DNA from: an uncultured bacterium | GTDB taxonomy: Bacteria > Bacillota > Clostridia > Lachnospirales > Lachnospiraceae | Length of the DNA stretch: 64,000 nt | NCBI GenBank assembly: GCA_947381965.1 | Contig: CANCXX010000010.1 | Coordinates: 35,784 to 99,783, forward strand | Reading direction: 5' to 3' | Part shown: one piece after another, positions 17,630 through 25,631 of the stretch | Position numbering within the stretch: the stretch's first letter is position 1 | Layout: the number at the start of each line of letters is the position of its first letter | Program-made: the position numbers and the translations under genes | The notes under the pieces: model-generated | Database searches by the model: none | What the model was told of the DNA's origin: nothing | What the model saw: only the letters and a program-made list of their open reading frames with translations

Positions 17630-19375
17630 CTATTCCACATCCTGCAAAGCCGCAAAATCTTCTTCGCCTGTGCGGACCTTCACTACTTTATCTACATTGT
17701 ACACAAAAATTTTGCCGTCACCAATATGTCCTGTGTAAAGCGCCTTCTTTGCCGCCTCAATTACCGATTCTACCGGAATTTTGCTGACCACAACTTCCAC
17801 CTTTACTTTAGGAAGCAAAGTTGCATCCATTTCAACGCCCCTGTACATTTCACCGGCCCCTTTCTGGACGCCGCAGCCCATAACCTGAGTAACCGTCATA
17901 CCTGTCACGCCTAAATCATTCATCGCTTTCTTCAAAGAGTCATATCTGGATAATTTAGCAATAATAGCCACCTTATATATTCCCGTAATTGAAAGGGGTG
18001 TTGTTACCACCTTGACTGCTGCATTTTTCTGTACTTCTGAGGCCTCTGTATAATCATCTGTTCCAAGATCCGTATTTTCATTAACCTCCATCGTCATGGT
18101 ATTGGAAACATCCATTATGCTAAAGCCGGAATAAGCGGAAGCCAGACCATGTTCACAGGAATCCAGTCCCACGATTTCTTCTTCCTCTGTAACTCTCAGC
18201 CCTATAAACACCTTTATAACAAAAAATGCAATGGTAATCGTTACCGCAGTCCAGCCTGCCACTGCCCCAAACCCCAGAAACTGCAGACCCAGCTGTCTAA
18301 AACCACCGCCATAAAAAAGTCCTGTAATACTGTCATTGCCAGGAGCTGATGTGGTGGCAAAAAGTCCAACCGCAATTGTTCCCCAGATTCCATTCAGGCA
18401 ATGAACCGCCACTGCGCCTACCGGGTCATCAATATGTAACTTATAATCCAAAAACCAGACACCAAACACTACCAGCAGTCCTGCCACCGCACCAATGACA
18501 AGTGAACCTGCCACATCCGTGACATCGCAGGGCGCCGTAATTGCTACAAGACCTGCAAGGGAAGCGTTCAGACACATAGACACATCCGGCTTTTTGTACT
18601 TAATCCATGTAAAAATCATGCAGACTACCGTTGCAATTGCAGGCGCTACTGTAGTTGTCACAAACACAGAGCCAAGTTGTTCCACACTGGTACATGCCGC
18701 ACCATTAAATCCATACCATCCAAGCCACAGGATAAATACGCCAAGGCATCCAATTGGCAGATTATGTCCGGGAAAAGCATTTACTCTGGTCACATTTCCA
18801 TCTTTGTCATTTACAAACTTGCCAATCCGTGGTCCCAATATTTTGGCTCCTATCAGGGCCGAAATGCCGCCTACCATATGAATCGCGCAAGAGCCTGCAA
18901 AATCGTGGAATCCAGCTTGTGCCAGCCATCCTCCGCCCCAAATCCAGTGCGCTTCAACAGGATAAATGAGAGCCGATATAACCGCAGAATAGACACAATA
19001 AGACAAGAACTTTGTTCTTTCTGCCATTGCACCGGAAACAATTGTCGCTGTGGTCGCACAAAATACGAGATTAAATACAAAATTTGACCAGTCAAAGCTT
19101 TTATAACTGGAAAAAATATCAAATCCGGGCTTTCCGATAAGACCAGCCAAATCTTCTCCCAGTAAAAGCCCAAATCCAATCAGGATAAAAACAACTGTTC
19201 CAATGCAGAAGTCCATCAGATTTTTCATCAGAATGTTCCCTGCGTTTTTGGCTCTGGTAAAACCTGTCTCCACCATTGCAAATCCTGCCTGCATCCAGAA
19301 CACCAGCGCAGCGCCAATCAGAAACCAGACACCAAACACCTGTCCGTTTACAGCACTTAAAATTTCTTCACTCAT
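17630..19375 (-). CDS. amt: Ammonium transporter Amt fused to a PII signalling domain
   Basis: 581 residues in two parts. Residues ~1-420 are an 11-helix Amt/Rh channel (VFWMQAGFAMVETGFTRAKN, WIWGGGWL, HMVGGISALIGA, VHCLNGIWGT). Residues ~455-575 are a GlnB/PII domain (VAIIAKLSRYDSLKKAMNDLGVTG, GEMYRGVEMDATLLPKVKVE, GKIFVYNVDKVVKVRTGEE). PII normally binds separately to block Amt according to ATP, ADP and 2-oxoglutarate; fusion makes the control intramolecular. The T-loop carries Met-Asp where GlnB has the uridylylated Tyr51, so uridylylation there is unlikely. Strong GAGGAGG ribosome binding site. Transcript leader holds two hairpins. Confidence 0.95.
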   Translation of the reverse strand: MSEEILSAVNGQVFGVWFLIGAALVFWMQAGFAMVETGFTRAKNAGNILMKNLMDFCIGTVVFILIGFGLLLGEDLAGLIGKPGFDIFSSYKSFDWSNFVFNLVFCATTATIVSGAMAERTKFLSYCVYSAVISALIYPVEAHWIWGGGWLAQAGFHDFAGSCAIHMVGGISALIGAKILGPRIGKFVNDKDGNVTRVNAFPGHNLPIGCLGVFILWLGWYGFNGAACTSVEQLGSVFVTTTVAPAIATVVCMIFTWIKYKKPDVSMCLNASLAGLVAITAPCDVTDVAGSLVIGAVAGLLVVFGVWFLDYKLHIDDPVGAVAVHCLNGIWGTIAVGLFATTSAPGNDSITGLFYGGGFRQLGLQFLGFGAVAGWTAVTITIAFFVIKVFIGLRVTEEEEIVGLDSCEHGLASAYSGFSIMDVSNTMTMEVNENTDLGTDDYTEASEVQKNAAVKVVTTPLSITGIYKVAIIAKLSRYDSLKKAMNDLGVTGMTVTQVMGCGVQKGAGEMYRGVEMDATLLPKVKVEVVVSKIPVESVIEAAKKALYTGHIGDGKIFVYNVDKVVKVRTGEEDFAALQDVE

Positions 19376-19393
19376 AATTTTTCCTCCTCACAT

Positions 19394-19447
19394 AAAAATG
19401 CGGATACAAAGGTTCTTCACTTATAAGCTCCTTTGCTCCGCATTTTT
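19394..19447 (-). promoter_or_regulatory. Terminator-like hairpin just upstream of amt
   Basis: AAAAATGCGGA (19394-19404) pairs with TCCGCATTTTT (19437-19447), with an inner AAAGG/CCTTT stem. On the minus strand it ends in five T and lies directly before the amt ribosome binding site. This placement suits an attenuator in the amt leader rather than the terminator of another gene. Confidence 0.55.
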
Positions 19448-19465
19448 AAAAATATATGTTAATCG

Positions 19466-19495
19466 AAAAAGGCACTGTGGTTATTCCACAGCGCC
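19466..19495 (-). terminator. Hairpin with T-run: GNAT terminator or first amt leader attenuator
   Basis: GGCACTGTGG (19471-19480) pairs with CCACAGCGCC (19486-19495), followed by five T on the minus strand. It lies 54 bases after the GNAT stop, but it is also downstream of a good promoter (19513-19541), so it may form at the very start of the amt transcript. Confidence 0.7.
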
Positions 19496-19512
19496 TTCGC
19501 CTTACGTATTGC

Positions 19513-19541
19513 ATAATAACACCCTGTTTATTTTCTGTCAA
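19513..19541 (-). promoter_or_regulatory. Sigma-A-type promoter for amt
   Basis: TTGACA (19536-19541) and TATTAT (19513-19518) on the minus strand are separated by exactly 17 bases. Transcription would begin near 19506, immediately before the hairpin at 19466-19495 and about 130 bases before the amt ATG. Confidence 0.65.
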
Positions 19542-19548
19542 CTCCTTT

Positions 19549-20469
19549 TTATAGATTTTTCACAAACAGTTTATAATTGCGGTTAACTTCAATCACATCA
19601 CGCTCAAACACAAATCCCAGCTTTGTCAGCAGACGACGGGATTTTTGGTTCTTTTCCTTGACCATTGCCTGTATTTTCCCAAATTCCAGCTCTTCCCTTG
19701 CGTACCTTAATATGGCTGAGCATACTTCATATCCATATCCCTGATGCTGATGAAAAACATCTATTACAAACCCCAGCTCCGGAAGCTCATATCCCTCCCG
19801 CACACTAAGGCCTGCCCGTCCAATCACTTCATCTGTACTTTTCAGAATAACGGTCCACAGACCATAACCATAAAATCCATAAACCTGATCAATATATGCT
19901 CTCATATAAGCCTGTTCCGCTTCCTTCTCTTTATATAAATCTTCCATGTAAAAAGTAATAGACGGCTCTTCATAAATTCTGTAAAACTCATTCACATCTT
20001 CCACAGTGCTCTCGCGTACTTTAAGTCTGTCTGTTTCCAGGATATCCCACGGAAGTCCGGCAAGCCTTCTGTAGGCTTCTTCATAAGACCGGTATTCCAG
20101 CATAAATACATCCTCCACCCCATACCGAACTTTGGGAATGCTGATATCTTTGTTTTTTTCATGATAAAGAACAACTACATACCACCCTTGCTGTAAAAAG
20201 CTCTGAATTGTTTCCGGTTCGTCCGCAATAATAAGCGTATCCTTCATACTTATTCCCCTGTCTGCCACGCATCCGCCGCTAGCATTCCCCCTATCGTCTG
20301 CCTGTTTGTCCCCTTTCAAGCCTCCCTCTGTACCCGGAACCTCCTTTAAGGCTTTGCTAAGCAGGACTTGCACCTGATGGGATTCCACTTTCGCCTGTAT
20401 TTCCCCCACACGCTCTGCTAATATTTCATAATAATATTCAGACAGCACAAACTGAATATATTTTATCAT
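19549..20469 (-). CDS. GNAT-family N-acetyltransferase with N-terminal extension
   Basis: 306 residues. The C-terminal ~170 residues are a RimJ/RimL-like GNAT fold (LETDRLKVRESTVEDVNEF, VIGRAGLSVREG, LGFVIDVFHQHQGYGYEVC, NQKSRRLLTKLGFVFE). The N-terminal ~130 residues are unassigned, with a HAD-like or regulatory look (IIADEPETIQSFLQQGW). The acceptor is unknown. The frame starts at 20490, but the ATG at 20469 follows GGGGAAGGA at 7 bases. It is divergent from the cyclophilin gene, sharing an ~90-base intergenic region that must contain both promoters. Confidence 0.8.
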   Translation of the reverse strand: MIKYIQFVLSEYYYEILAERVGEIQAKVESHQVQVLLSKALKEVPGTEGGLKGDKQADDRGNASGGCVADRGISMKDTLIIADEPETIQSFLQQGWYVVVLYHEKNKDISIPKVRYGVEDVFMLEYRSYEEAYRRLAGLPWDILETDRLKVRESTVEDVNEFYRIYEEPSITFYMEDLYKEKEAEQAYMRAYIDQVYGFYGYGLWTVILKSTDEVIGRAGLSVREGYELPELGFVIDVFHQHQGYGYEVCSAILRYAREELEFGKIQAMVKEKNQKSRRLLTKLGFVFERDVIEVNRNYKLFVKNL

Positions 20470-20556
20470 TGTAATGTCCTTCCCCTTCATATAAAATAAA
20501 TACCGTAACTATTATAATATGATATGGCATAAATGAAAAGAAAGGAAATAACACTT

Positions 20557-21078
20557 ATGGCGCAAAATCCAATTGTAACGTTTACTATGGAAAATGGAGA
20601 CACTTTCAAGGCGGAGCTTTATCCTGATATCGCTCCCATATCTGTAAACAACTTTATCAGCCTGATAAACAAAAATTTCTATGATGGACTTTACTTTCAC
20701 CGGGTTATCCGTGGATTTATGATTCAGGGCGGGGACCCGGAAGGCAATGGCTGTGGTGGTCCGGGTTATAGTATCAAAGGCGAGTTCTCTGCTAACGGCG
20801 TAGAAAACAACCTAAAGCATACAGAAGGCGTTCTTTCCATGGCAAGAAGCATGGCTCCTGACTCGGCAGGCTCCCAGTTTTTTATTATGCACAAAAACGC
20901 CCCTCATTTGGACGGCTCTTATGCAGCTTTCGGAAAGATAATAGAGGGAATGGAAAATGTAAATAAAATTGCTGAAACCCCTACTGGTTATTCTGACAGA
21001 CCACTGGAAGACCAGGTAATGAAGACTGTCACTGTTGAAACATTTGGGATCCAATATCCGGAACCTGACAAGCTCTAA
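20557..21078 (+). CDS. Cyclophilin-type peptidyl-prolyl cis-trans isomerase
   Basis: 173 residues, a single cytoplasmic cyclophilin domain that speeds proline isomerisation during folding. Diagnostic segments are FYDGLYFHRVIRGFMIQGGDP (with the catalytic Arg), GVLSMARSMAPDSAGSQFFI and the HLDGSYAAFGKI strand. No signal peptide. The frame opens at 20533 but that ATG lacks a ribosome binding site; ATG 20557 follows AAGGAAATAACACTT and is preferred. One of the few plus-strand genes in the window, followed by a strong terminator. Confidence 0.95.
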   Translation: MAQNPIVTFTMENGDTFKAELYPDIAPISVNNFISLINKNFYDGLYFHRVIRGFMIQGGDPEGNGCGGPGYSIKGEFSANGVENNLKHTEGVLSMARSMAPDSAGSQFFIMHKNAPHLDGSYAAFGKIIEGMENVNKIAETPTGYSDRPLEDQVMKTVTVETFGIQYPEPDKL

Positions 21079-21141
21079 AAACTTTTCCGAAAAGTCTTAT
21101 CCGGTACTGTCCAGCAGAATTTATTAAAAAGTGATTGTGTG

Positions 21142-21244
21142 ACCCATTATCTCCCAAATTACTTTTATGTTTACTTATTTGCACAAAAGTCATGTGCAAA
21201 ACGAAACATCCGGAATTTGGGATGATAATGGGTTCAGATTTTTT
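21142..21244 (+). terminator. Long palindromic hairpin and T-run after the cyclophilin gene
   Basis: ACCCATTAT and TCCCAAATT (21142-21160) pair with AATTTGGGA and ATAATGGGT (21214-21233), with a smaller TTTGCAC/GTGCAAA hairpin inside, and six T at 21239-21244. Terminator function is likely. The 92-base near-palindrome is longer than needed and could also be a small repeat element. Confidence 0.65.
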
Positions 21245-21475
21245 GGACATTTTTCCTTCTTCAATCCTAAAAATTATAAAATCATTAACATAATTTTCCC
21301 TGTCATGTCCGGGCAGGGCGTTCATATTCTGTTCATATTTAATTTAAAAAAACTTAATTACCATTACATTCTTTAGACATTTCTCTCCCCTATACTAATA
21401 CCATAAGATACAGCAAGGAACAAAACAAGCGACAGCTTCAAAGTAATTGATTTATTAATAACTTTTTCATAATAA

Positions 21476-21515
21476 ATGCCAGGTAAACTTAGTTTATCTG
21501 GCATCCTCCCTTTTT
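21476..21515 (+). terminator. Hairpin with T-run in the cyclophilin-AGCS gap
   Basis: A 14-bp stem with one wobble (21476-21489 with 21491-21504, ATGCCAGGTAAACT) is followed by CCTCCC and five T. It is a second terminator 230 bases after the first one, so it may end an independent short RNA; a TATACT sits at 21391-21396. Apart from this and the elements listed beside it, the 616-base gap 21079-21694 shows no convincing gene. Confidence 0.5.
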
Positions 21516-21546
21516 AAGAAAAATTTATTCTTTTTTAATTTTTTTC

Positions 21547-21575
21547 TTGTGCTATTCTTCTTTTTCCTGTATATT
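21547..21575 (+). promoter_or_regulatory. Sigma-A-type promoter of the AGCS symporter gene
   Basis: TTGTGC (21547-21552) and TATATT (21570-21575) with 17-base spacing. The implied start near 21582 gives a leader of about 113 bases. Confidence 0.5.
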
Positions 21576-21606
21576 ATTACTTGTAAAAATAATCACATTG
21601 CTATAA

Positions 21607-21649
21607 GCCTGGGACATCCAACGGGGGATCTGTAACAGGCGTATTTTTT
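21607..21649 (+). promoter_or_regulatory. Leader hairpin with T-run before the AGCS gene
   Basis: GCCTG (21607-21611) pairs with CAGGC (21636-21640), with an inner ATCC/GGAT stem closing an AACGGG loop, followed by six T at 21644-21649, 45 bases before the start codon. It looks like a leader attenuator. It does not match the glycine riboswitch and has only one ACGG loop, so it is not a complete guanidine-II motif. Confidence 0.4.
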
Positions 21650-21694
21650 GTGAAAACAGCCGTTTAAAAGCAGCCTTAAAATGGAGGATAAGTT

Positions 21695-23203
21695 ATGGAA
21701 AATCTAATGAACACAATTGCAAAAGTTAATGATGCCATAAATGGTGTCGTATGGGGCATACCCATGTTGGTGCTTATTATAGGCACAGGTATTTATCTGA
21801 CGGTTGGAATGAAGTTCTTCCAAATCACCCGGATTGGCCACTGGATGAACGAAACCTTTTTGGCCATCTTTAAGAAAAAGCATGTTACAGCCCACACCGG
21901 AAAGGAAGAAAGCTCTATTTCCCAGTTTCAGGCCCTTTCTACCGCTCTTGCCGCCACCATAGGCGTGGGCAATATCGCCGGTGTGTCAGGCGCCATTATC
22001 ACTGGCGGAGCAGGCGCCGTATTCTGGATGTGGCTTTCCGCACTGTTTGGCATGATGACAAATTATTCCGAAAATGTACTTGGCATCTACTACCGCCGCA
22101 AAAATGCAAAGAACGAATGGTCTGGCGGAGCAATGTACTATCTGCAGGACGGACTGAAAGAGAAAAAAGTTATTGGCCCTTTAGCAAAGCCTCTCGCTAT
22201 CCTGTTTGCCATTTTCTGCGTATTTGCCTCTTTTGGTATCGGCAATATGACCCAGGTACATGAAATCGCCAGCTCCCTGCAGGATACCTTCCGTATTCCT
22301 CCCATTGCCACCGGTATAATTATTTCGGTGATTGCCGCGCTGGTCATCTTAGGCGGCATTAAGACAATCGGAAGCGTAACGGAAAAAATTGTTCCTTTTA
22401 TGGCATGTGCCTACATACTTGGAACCATTATTGTTCTTGTTATGAACATCACTTCCGTCCCTGCCGTGTTTGGCGCCATCTTTACCAACGCCTTTGGACT
22501 TCGTCCTATTGCCGGGGCAACCGCAGGCATTATGATTAAACAGGCAATGACCATGGGCTTTAAACGGGGCGTATTCTCTAATGAAGCCGGCCTTGGTTCT
22601 TCGGTTATGGTACATTCCGCTTCCAATGTAAAAGAACCCATTATTCAGGGAATGTGGGGTATTTTTGAAGTTTTCTTTGATACAATTGTTGTGTGTACTT
22701 TGACAGCTTTTACTGTTTTAAGCTCCGGCCTGATTGATTTGGATACAGGAAAAGTCCTTACCGAATCCACTGGCGCATCTCTTGTAAGTGAAGCCCTCTC
22801 TGAGGGGCTTGGAACCCTTGCAGGAGGTTTTGTGGCGATTGCCATTTGCCTGTTCGCCTTCTCGACGGTTTTAGGCTGGTCTTTCTACGGAACCAAATCC
22901 TGCGAATACTTATTTGGAACCAGAGCAACTATTATTTACAAAATCGTTTTTGTTGTCTGCATTATTTTTGGGGCAACCATGAGTTTTGATTTAGCCTGGG
23001 CAATTGCCGACACTTTAAACGCACTTATGGCTATCCCTAACCTGATTGGCGTGCTTGCGCTTTCCGGTACCGTATTTGCCATTACAAAGAATTATCTGGC
23101 ACGAAAAGTCACCAGAACAGATATACACGCAAAACCTATGCTTTCTTTTGACCCGGCAATCCAAAAAATGCAGGAAGAAGCTTTAAAACAGGAGGAAGCA
23201 TAA
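21695..23203 (+). CDS. AGCS-family sodium:alanine/glycine symporter
   Basis: 502 residues, polytopic inner-membrane carrier that imports alanine or glycine with Na+. Family signatures are ATIGVGNIAGVSGAIITGG, the WLSALFGMMTNYSENVLG segment, and FKRGVFSNEAGLGSSVMVHSAS in the C-terminal half. Length and about 11 hydrophobic segments are typical. It starts behind TGGAGGATAAGTT and has its own promoter and a leader hairpin, so expression is likely controlled at leader level. Substrate preference between alanine and glycine is not decidable. Confidence 0.94.
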   Translation: MENLMNTIAKVNDAINGVVWGIPMLVLIIGTGIYLTVGMKFFQITRIGHWMNETFLAIFKKKHVTAHTGKEESSISQFQALSTALAATIGVGNIAGVSGAIITGGAGAVFWMWLSALFGMMTNYSENVLGIYYRRKNAKNEWSGGAMYYLQDGLKEKKVIGPLAKPLAILFAIFCVFASFGIGNMTQVHEIASSLQDTFRIPPIATGIIISVIAALVILGGIKTIGSVTEKIVPFMACAYILGTIIVLVMNITSVPAVFGAIFTNAFGLRPIAGATAGIMIKQAMTMGFKRGVFSNEAGLGSSVMVHSASNVKEPIIQGMWGIFEVFFDTIVVCTLTAFTVLSSGLIDLDTGKVLTESTGASLVSEALSEGLGTLAGGFVAIAICLFAFSTVLGWSFYGTKSCEYLFGTRATIIYKIVFVVCIIFGATMSFDLAWAIADTLNALMAIPNLIGVLALSGTVFAITKNYLARKVTRTDIHAKPMLSFDPAIQKMQEEALKQEEA

Positions 23204-23276
23204 AGCTTACTACGACATATTTCCGCTGCACGGCGAGTAGAGAAGTTCCATCTTCCCTACCCGTGCGCATAAAAAA

Positions 23277-23305
23277 GAACTGCCCCTGAAAGGCAGTTCC
23301 TTTTT
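23277..23305. terminator. Bidirectional terminator between AGCS and fba
   Basis: GAACTGCC (23277-23284) pairs with GGCAGTTC (23292-23299) around a CCTGAAA loop, with A-run before and CTTTTT after, so it can serve the convergent genes on either side. Confidence 0.85.
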
Positions 23306-23352
23306 ATGTAGCCGTCTGTAGCAAATGACGGCATATATTTCTTAAATTTTCA

Positions 23353-24216
23353 TCAAGCCTTGTCAATGGAACCAAATATTTCCATTTTTTCCTTAACGGT
23401 AGCCTTGATTGCTTCAAAGCCAGGTGCAAGAAGTTTACGTGGATCAAATCCCTTTCCTTCCTGATCCTTGCCTGCCTCAATGTATTTACGTGTAGCCGCT
23501 GCAAAAGATAACTGGCACTCTGTATTAACATTAATCTTGGCAACGCCTAAAGAAATTGCCTTCTGGATCATATCTGTAGGAATGCCTGTACCGCCATGAA
23601 GAACCAGAGGCATATCCCCTGTAAGCTGCTGAACGGCATCCAGTGTTTCAAAGGATAAACCTTTCCAGTTTGCAGGATATTTGCCATGGATGTTTCCAAT
23701 ACCTGCTGCCAGGAAGTCAACGCCCAGATCTGCAATTGCCTTGCATTCGTTAGGGTCTGCACATTCGCCCATTCCCACTACGCCGTCTTCTTCTCCACCG
23801 ATAGAGCCAACTTCTGCCTCAATGGAAATTCCTTTTTCATGAGCAGCAGCAACCAGCTCCTTGGTCTTAGCCACATTCTCTTCAATAGGATAATGGGAAC
23901 CATCAAACATTACAGAAGAGAAGCCGGCTTCAATACATTTGTAGCAGTGTTCATAGCTGCCATGATCCAGGTGAAGCGCTACGGGAACTGTAATATTCTG
24001 GTCTTTAATAAGGCCATTTACCATGCCCACTACCACATCATATCCGCCCATGTATTTTCCTGCGCCCTCAGACACACCAAGAATAACAGGGGAATTATTT
24101 TCCTGTGCTGTTAAAAGGATGGCTTTGGTCCATTCCAGATTGTTAATGTTAAACTGGCCAACTGCATAATGACCTGCTTTTGCTTTTTGAAGCATCTCTG
24201 TTGCTGAAACTAACAT
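23353..24216 (-). CDS. fba: Fructose-1,6-bisphosphate aldolase, class II
   Basis: 287 residues; cleaves fructose-1,6-bisphosphate into DHAP and glyceraldehyde-3-phosphate in glycolysis, using a divalent metal. Metal-ligand and active-site segments are HLDHGSYEHC, the acidic SIEAEVGSIGGEEDG, GIGNIHGKYP and LVLHGGTGIPTDMI. Length is typical for the short bacterial class IIB type. Ribosome binding site CGGAGGTAAAGGA. A TATAAT (24260-24265) lies upstream with a weak -35. Relatives include tagatose-bisphosphate aldolases (GatY), but the sequence looks like housekeeping Fba. Confidence 0.93.
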   Translation of the reverse strand: MLVSATEMLQKAKAGHYAVGQFNINNLEWTKAILLTAQENNSPVILGVSEGAGKYMGGYDVVVGMVNGLIKDQNITVPVALHLDHGSYEHCYKCIEAGFSSVMFDGSHYPIEENVAKTKELVAAAHEKGISIEAEVGSIGGEEDGVVGMGECADPNECKAIADLGVDFLAAGIGNIHGKYPANWKGLSFETLDAVQQLTGDMPLVLHGGTGIPTDMIQKAISLGVAKINVNTECQLSFAAATRKYIEAGKDQEGKGFDPRKLLAPGFEAIKATVKEKMEIFGSIDKA

Positions 24217-24372
24217 TTCCTTTACCTCCGTTAAAATAATAACATTCTCGCCTTTTCCTATTATAACCTATTCCACAAAAAAATGGAACAATAATTAATC
24301 ATATTTCCTAAATTTTGTAACCATACAGTCGCTGTTCGTATTCTCCCTCTGCCTGCAGACAATTAATATCAT

Positions 24373-25272
24373 TTAATCATTGGGTACACGGATGCTAAGG
24401 GCCTGTCTGCAATTCTCAATCCTTACCTCCCTGTGCTTTCCCCCAAATTCTCCATCCAGTGTCCAGGAAATCTCCTCTTTGGAGGTAAAACTGATGCTGG
24501 ACGCTTTAAAACAATACATACAATCCGTATTAATATTCCTGTTAAGAAGGGCCGCCATAATCAGATTAAGTTCCATGGCATTTGCCGGTTTTTTTATCAG
24601 CGTTACCTCAAACTCCCCATCGTCCAGCTCTACAAAGTTTCCGGTAATACGTTTAAATCCTCCGACAGAAGTGGAATTTGTAATCATTCCAAATAAAAAC
24701 TCATCCTCCACCACAAAGTCGCCGCTCTCAACCTTCAAGCAATATGATTTAATCTGGGACAGCCTTCGCATTCCCTCTAATATATATGCCATATGTCCCA
24801 AAACATTCTTTGCATCCTGGGGGGTTTCGTAGGACACCTCCGTAAAAATCCCAAATGCCGCAATGTAAACAAAGAAGTCATCATTAAACGCCCCAATATC
24901 ACAGTCAAAAACCTTTCCCTCCACAGCAGTCAAAGCCGCACTTAACATATTTTTAGGGATATGAAGACTGTCTGCAAAATCATTGGTGCTTCCTGACGGC
25001 ACATAACCAATGGGAAGTTTCCTCTCACACTGCATCATTCCTGTTACAACTTCGTCCAGCGTGCCATCTCCTCCGCTACAGACTATCAAATCATAAAATC
25101 CCAGCCTGCGCTCCTTTACCGCCAAAAGCCCGTCACCCTTTGTCTGGGTAGGATAAACGGTAACTTCGTAACCTGCTTTCGTAAATATATCAATAATATC
25201 CAGTAGCGCCCCCCTTATTCTAGCCTTTCCAGCCTTGGGATTATAGATAAAAAGCATCTTTTTCTTTTCCAT
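24373..25272 (-). CDS. Diacylglycerol/lipid kinase family protein (YegS/DgkB-like)
   Basis: 299 residues. The N-terminal catalytic domain carries FIYNPKAGK and the nucleotide-binding VCSGGDGTLDEVVTGM, followed by LPIGYVPSGSTNDFA; the C-terminal beta-sandwich domain ends with DGEFGGKHREVRI. Enzymes of this family phosphorylate diacylglycerol or related lipids at the membrane, recycling lipid head-group precursors. The ATG at 25272 is favoured over 25278 because GGGGG lies 7 bases before it. It stands at the downstream end of the crh-whiA-rapZ run, about 70 bases from crh. Confidence 0.9.
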   Translation of the reverse strand: MEKKKMLFIYNPKAGKARIRGALLDIIDIFTKAGYEVTVYPTQTKGDGLLAVKERRLGFYDLIVCSGGDGTLDEVVTGMMQCERKLPIGYVPSGSTNDFADSLHIPKNMLSAALTAVEGKVFDCDIGAFNDDFFVYIAAFGIFTEVSYETPQDAKNVLGHMAYILEGMRRLSQIKSYCLKVESGDFVVEDEFLFGMITNSTSVGGFKRITGNFVELDDGEFEVTLIKKPANAMELNLIMAALLNRNINTDCMYCFKASSISFTSKEEISWTLDGEFGGKHREVRIENCRQALSIRVPND

Positions 25273-25339
25273 TATCATACCCCCTTATATATTGGGAAAA
25301 AGAGCAAAGCCTGGGCTTTGCTCTCCATATTTTCATATT

Positions 25340-25600
25340 CTATTGTCTGTTGCCGCTTAAATATTCTTCAATATTCTGTACCGCTTCCTGTTCATCCTTC
25401 CCATCTGCAATAACTGTTACTGATTCACCTGTATCTAAAGCAAGACTCATCATTCCCATGATGCTTTTTGCATTTACCTTCTTGCCCTCTGATTCAATGT
25501 AAACTGAACTTTCATGCTGGCTTGCCACCTGTACCAGCATCGCCACAGGTCTGGCCTCCAGACCGCCGTTCAACTGGATTTTAATAGACTTTTCAATCAT
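25340..25600 (-). CDS. crh: Crh-like HPr-family protein lacking the PTS histidine
   Basis: 86 residues. The HPr fold is evident, but position 15 is Glu (NGGLEARP) where HPr has the PEP-phosphorylated His, so it cannot carry PTS phosphate. Ser46 is kept in VNAKSIMGMMSLA, the site phosphorylated by HPr kinase. This matches Bacillus Crh, which has Gln at 15 and acts as CcpA corepressor. Location next to whiA and rapZ is the same as for B. subtilis crh. HPr kinase lies 4 kb upstream and a true HPr (His15) at 46761. Ribosome binding site AAGGAGGAG. Confidence 0.92.
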   Translation of the reverse strand: MIEKSIKIQLNGGLEARPVAMLVQVASQHESSVYIESEGKKVNAKSIMGMMSLALDTGESVTVIADGKDEQEAVQNIEEYLSGNRQ

Positions 25601-25631
25601 AATAACTCCTCCTTAATTCCTCTAATCCCTT

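Noticed and set aside
21607-21640. Guanidine-II or glycine riboswitch before the AGCS gene
   Set aside because: Only one ACGG-type loop is present and no glycine aptamer motifs are visible.
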